A stretch of 64,000 bases of DNA from Paucisalibacillus globulus (lineage in GTDB: Bacteria; Bacillota; Bacilli; Bacillales; Amphibacillaceae): positions 62,001 to 126,000 of the forward strand of contig NZ_LT855393.1 of assembly GCF_900184735.1 (NCBI RefSeq), in the 5' to 3' direction. Below are positions 63,567 through 64,000 of the stretch, piece by piece (positions within the stretch are counted from its first letter, which is position 1; every line of letters begins with the position of its first letter). The notes below the pieces were generated by a model, which was not told where the DNA came from, ran no database searches, and saw nothing but the letters and a program-made list of their open reading frames with translations. Both the position numbers and the translations under genes were made by a program.

Positions 63567-64000
63567 ATGCCTAAAAAGACGTCAATTGAAGCATACTTTT
63601 CTTTAGAAAAAAATGAACCTGACTACGATTTTGCAATATCCGCCGTAACAGATAGGTTAGGGATTCTTCCAACGAAAACAAAAAAGAAGGGGGAGTGGGT
63701 TAATATGTCCTCTCCACCTAAACGAAAGCATAGTTATACACAATGGAAATATAGGACAGGGAGAATTGAAACTTATAATTTTGAGATGGTGATTAAGCAA
63801 ATCGTCCACACTTTTAAAGATAAAGTGGACACCATTAATGAGTTAAAACAAGAGTTACAACTTGAACCCAAATTATGTGCAGTTGTTTATGTAGAAGATG
63901 GAATATCTCCTGGATACCTCATTGAGTCTGAGGTCATGCAATTTGCCATTAACATAGGGGCTGAATTGGAAATTGACGATTTTATTTCTGGATTTGTAGA
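63567..64000 (+). CDS. DUF4279-like protein (partial, runs off the window)
   Basis: The first 144 residues are visible. SIEAYFSLEKNEPDYDFAIS, the RTGRIETYNFE segment and the repeated short helices fit DUF4279, an immunity-like or structural family common near polymorphic toxin loci. TTAGGAGTG precedes the ATG at 63567. Whether a toxin gene lies beyond the window cannot be seen. Confidence 0.75.
   Translation, partial: MPKKTSIEAYFSLEKNEPDYDFAISAVTDRLGILPTKTKKKGEWVNMSSPPKRKHSYTQWKYRTGRIETYNFEMVIKQIVHTFKDKVDTINELKQELQLEPKLCAVVYVEDGISPGYLIESEVMQFAINIGAELEIDDFISGFV

Overview
The window looks like a chromosomal segment from a low-GC Gram-positive bacterium of the family Bacillaceae, perhaps an Oceanobacillus, Virgibacillus or Ornithinibacillus relative. 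The reasons are strong Shine-Dalgarno sites (AGGAGG/GGGGG) before nearly every gene, frequent TTG and GTG starts, a T-box riboswitch, a CcpA-type cre site, intrinsic terminators after most operons, and Bacillaceae-type families (DUF6366, DUF4260, DUF5068, a Cse60-like protein). The genus is inference. I saw no rRNA, tRNA, insertion sequence, prophage or CRISPR array.

Layout. 0-8.7 kb: end of an amino-acid permease, CPBP protease, tyrosine phosphatase, LysM-amidase, FMN reductase, a membrane protein, a tiny acidic lipoprotein, a large catalase with an altered distal haem pocket, an HD hydrolase and a methyltransferase. 8.9-9.3 kb: a 52-bp tandem repeat. 9.5-12.5 kb: pncB-nadE (NAD salvage) and a universal stress protein. 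12.6-20.8 kb: a metallopeptidase-like protein, DUF1646 permease, mqo, VOC protein, PNPOx-like stress protein, aspA and a MerR/TipAS regulator. 21.7-23.3 kb: an Ile-type T-box controlling brnQ. 23.4-29.5 kb: DUF5068 lipoprotein, LysR regulator divergent from a CofE-like F420 ligase, GNAT, NUDIX and EamA proteins. 29.8-38.5 kb: thermolysin-like protease followed by small membrane proteins, lipoproteins, acetyltransferases and an MBL hydrolase; two adjacent genes here appear to start with ATC. 38.6-42.6 kb: an ABC transporter/two-component operon of the antimicrobial-peptide-resistance type, ending in a methyltransferase. 42.9-50.4 kb: SDR, staygreen-family protein, M6 protease, DUF2804 protein and a cre-controlled secreted beta-propeller protein with a FIMAH-like tail.

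50.5-54.0 kb is visibly more AT-rich and is the most interesting part. It holds an HTH-TPR regulator of the peptide-sensing (RRNPP: Rap/NprR/PlcR/PrgX) architecture, then a 47-aa exported peptide gene overlooked by length cut-offs, then a large secreted protein and a membrane-anchored protein of unknown function. I read this as a candidate quorum-sensing cassette. 54.3-58.4 kb carries two GGDEF diguanylate cyclases, an internally duplicated membrane protein and an NTF2-like protein. 58.6-64 kb has a DUF1062 protein behind a terminator-containing leader, a DUF1697 protein, a probable PvuRts1I/AbaSI-type modification-dependent endonuclease, an ECF sigma factor with a VOC-like tail, a VOC protein, a Cse60-like protein and the start of a DUF4279 gene.

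A dispersed palindromic repeat (core CCGCGGGGACAGGTTCC) occurs at about nine places, usually between genes, in full hairpin or half form; one copy supplies the C-terminal codons of a secreted protein.
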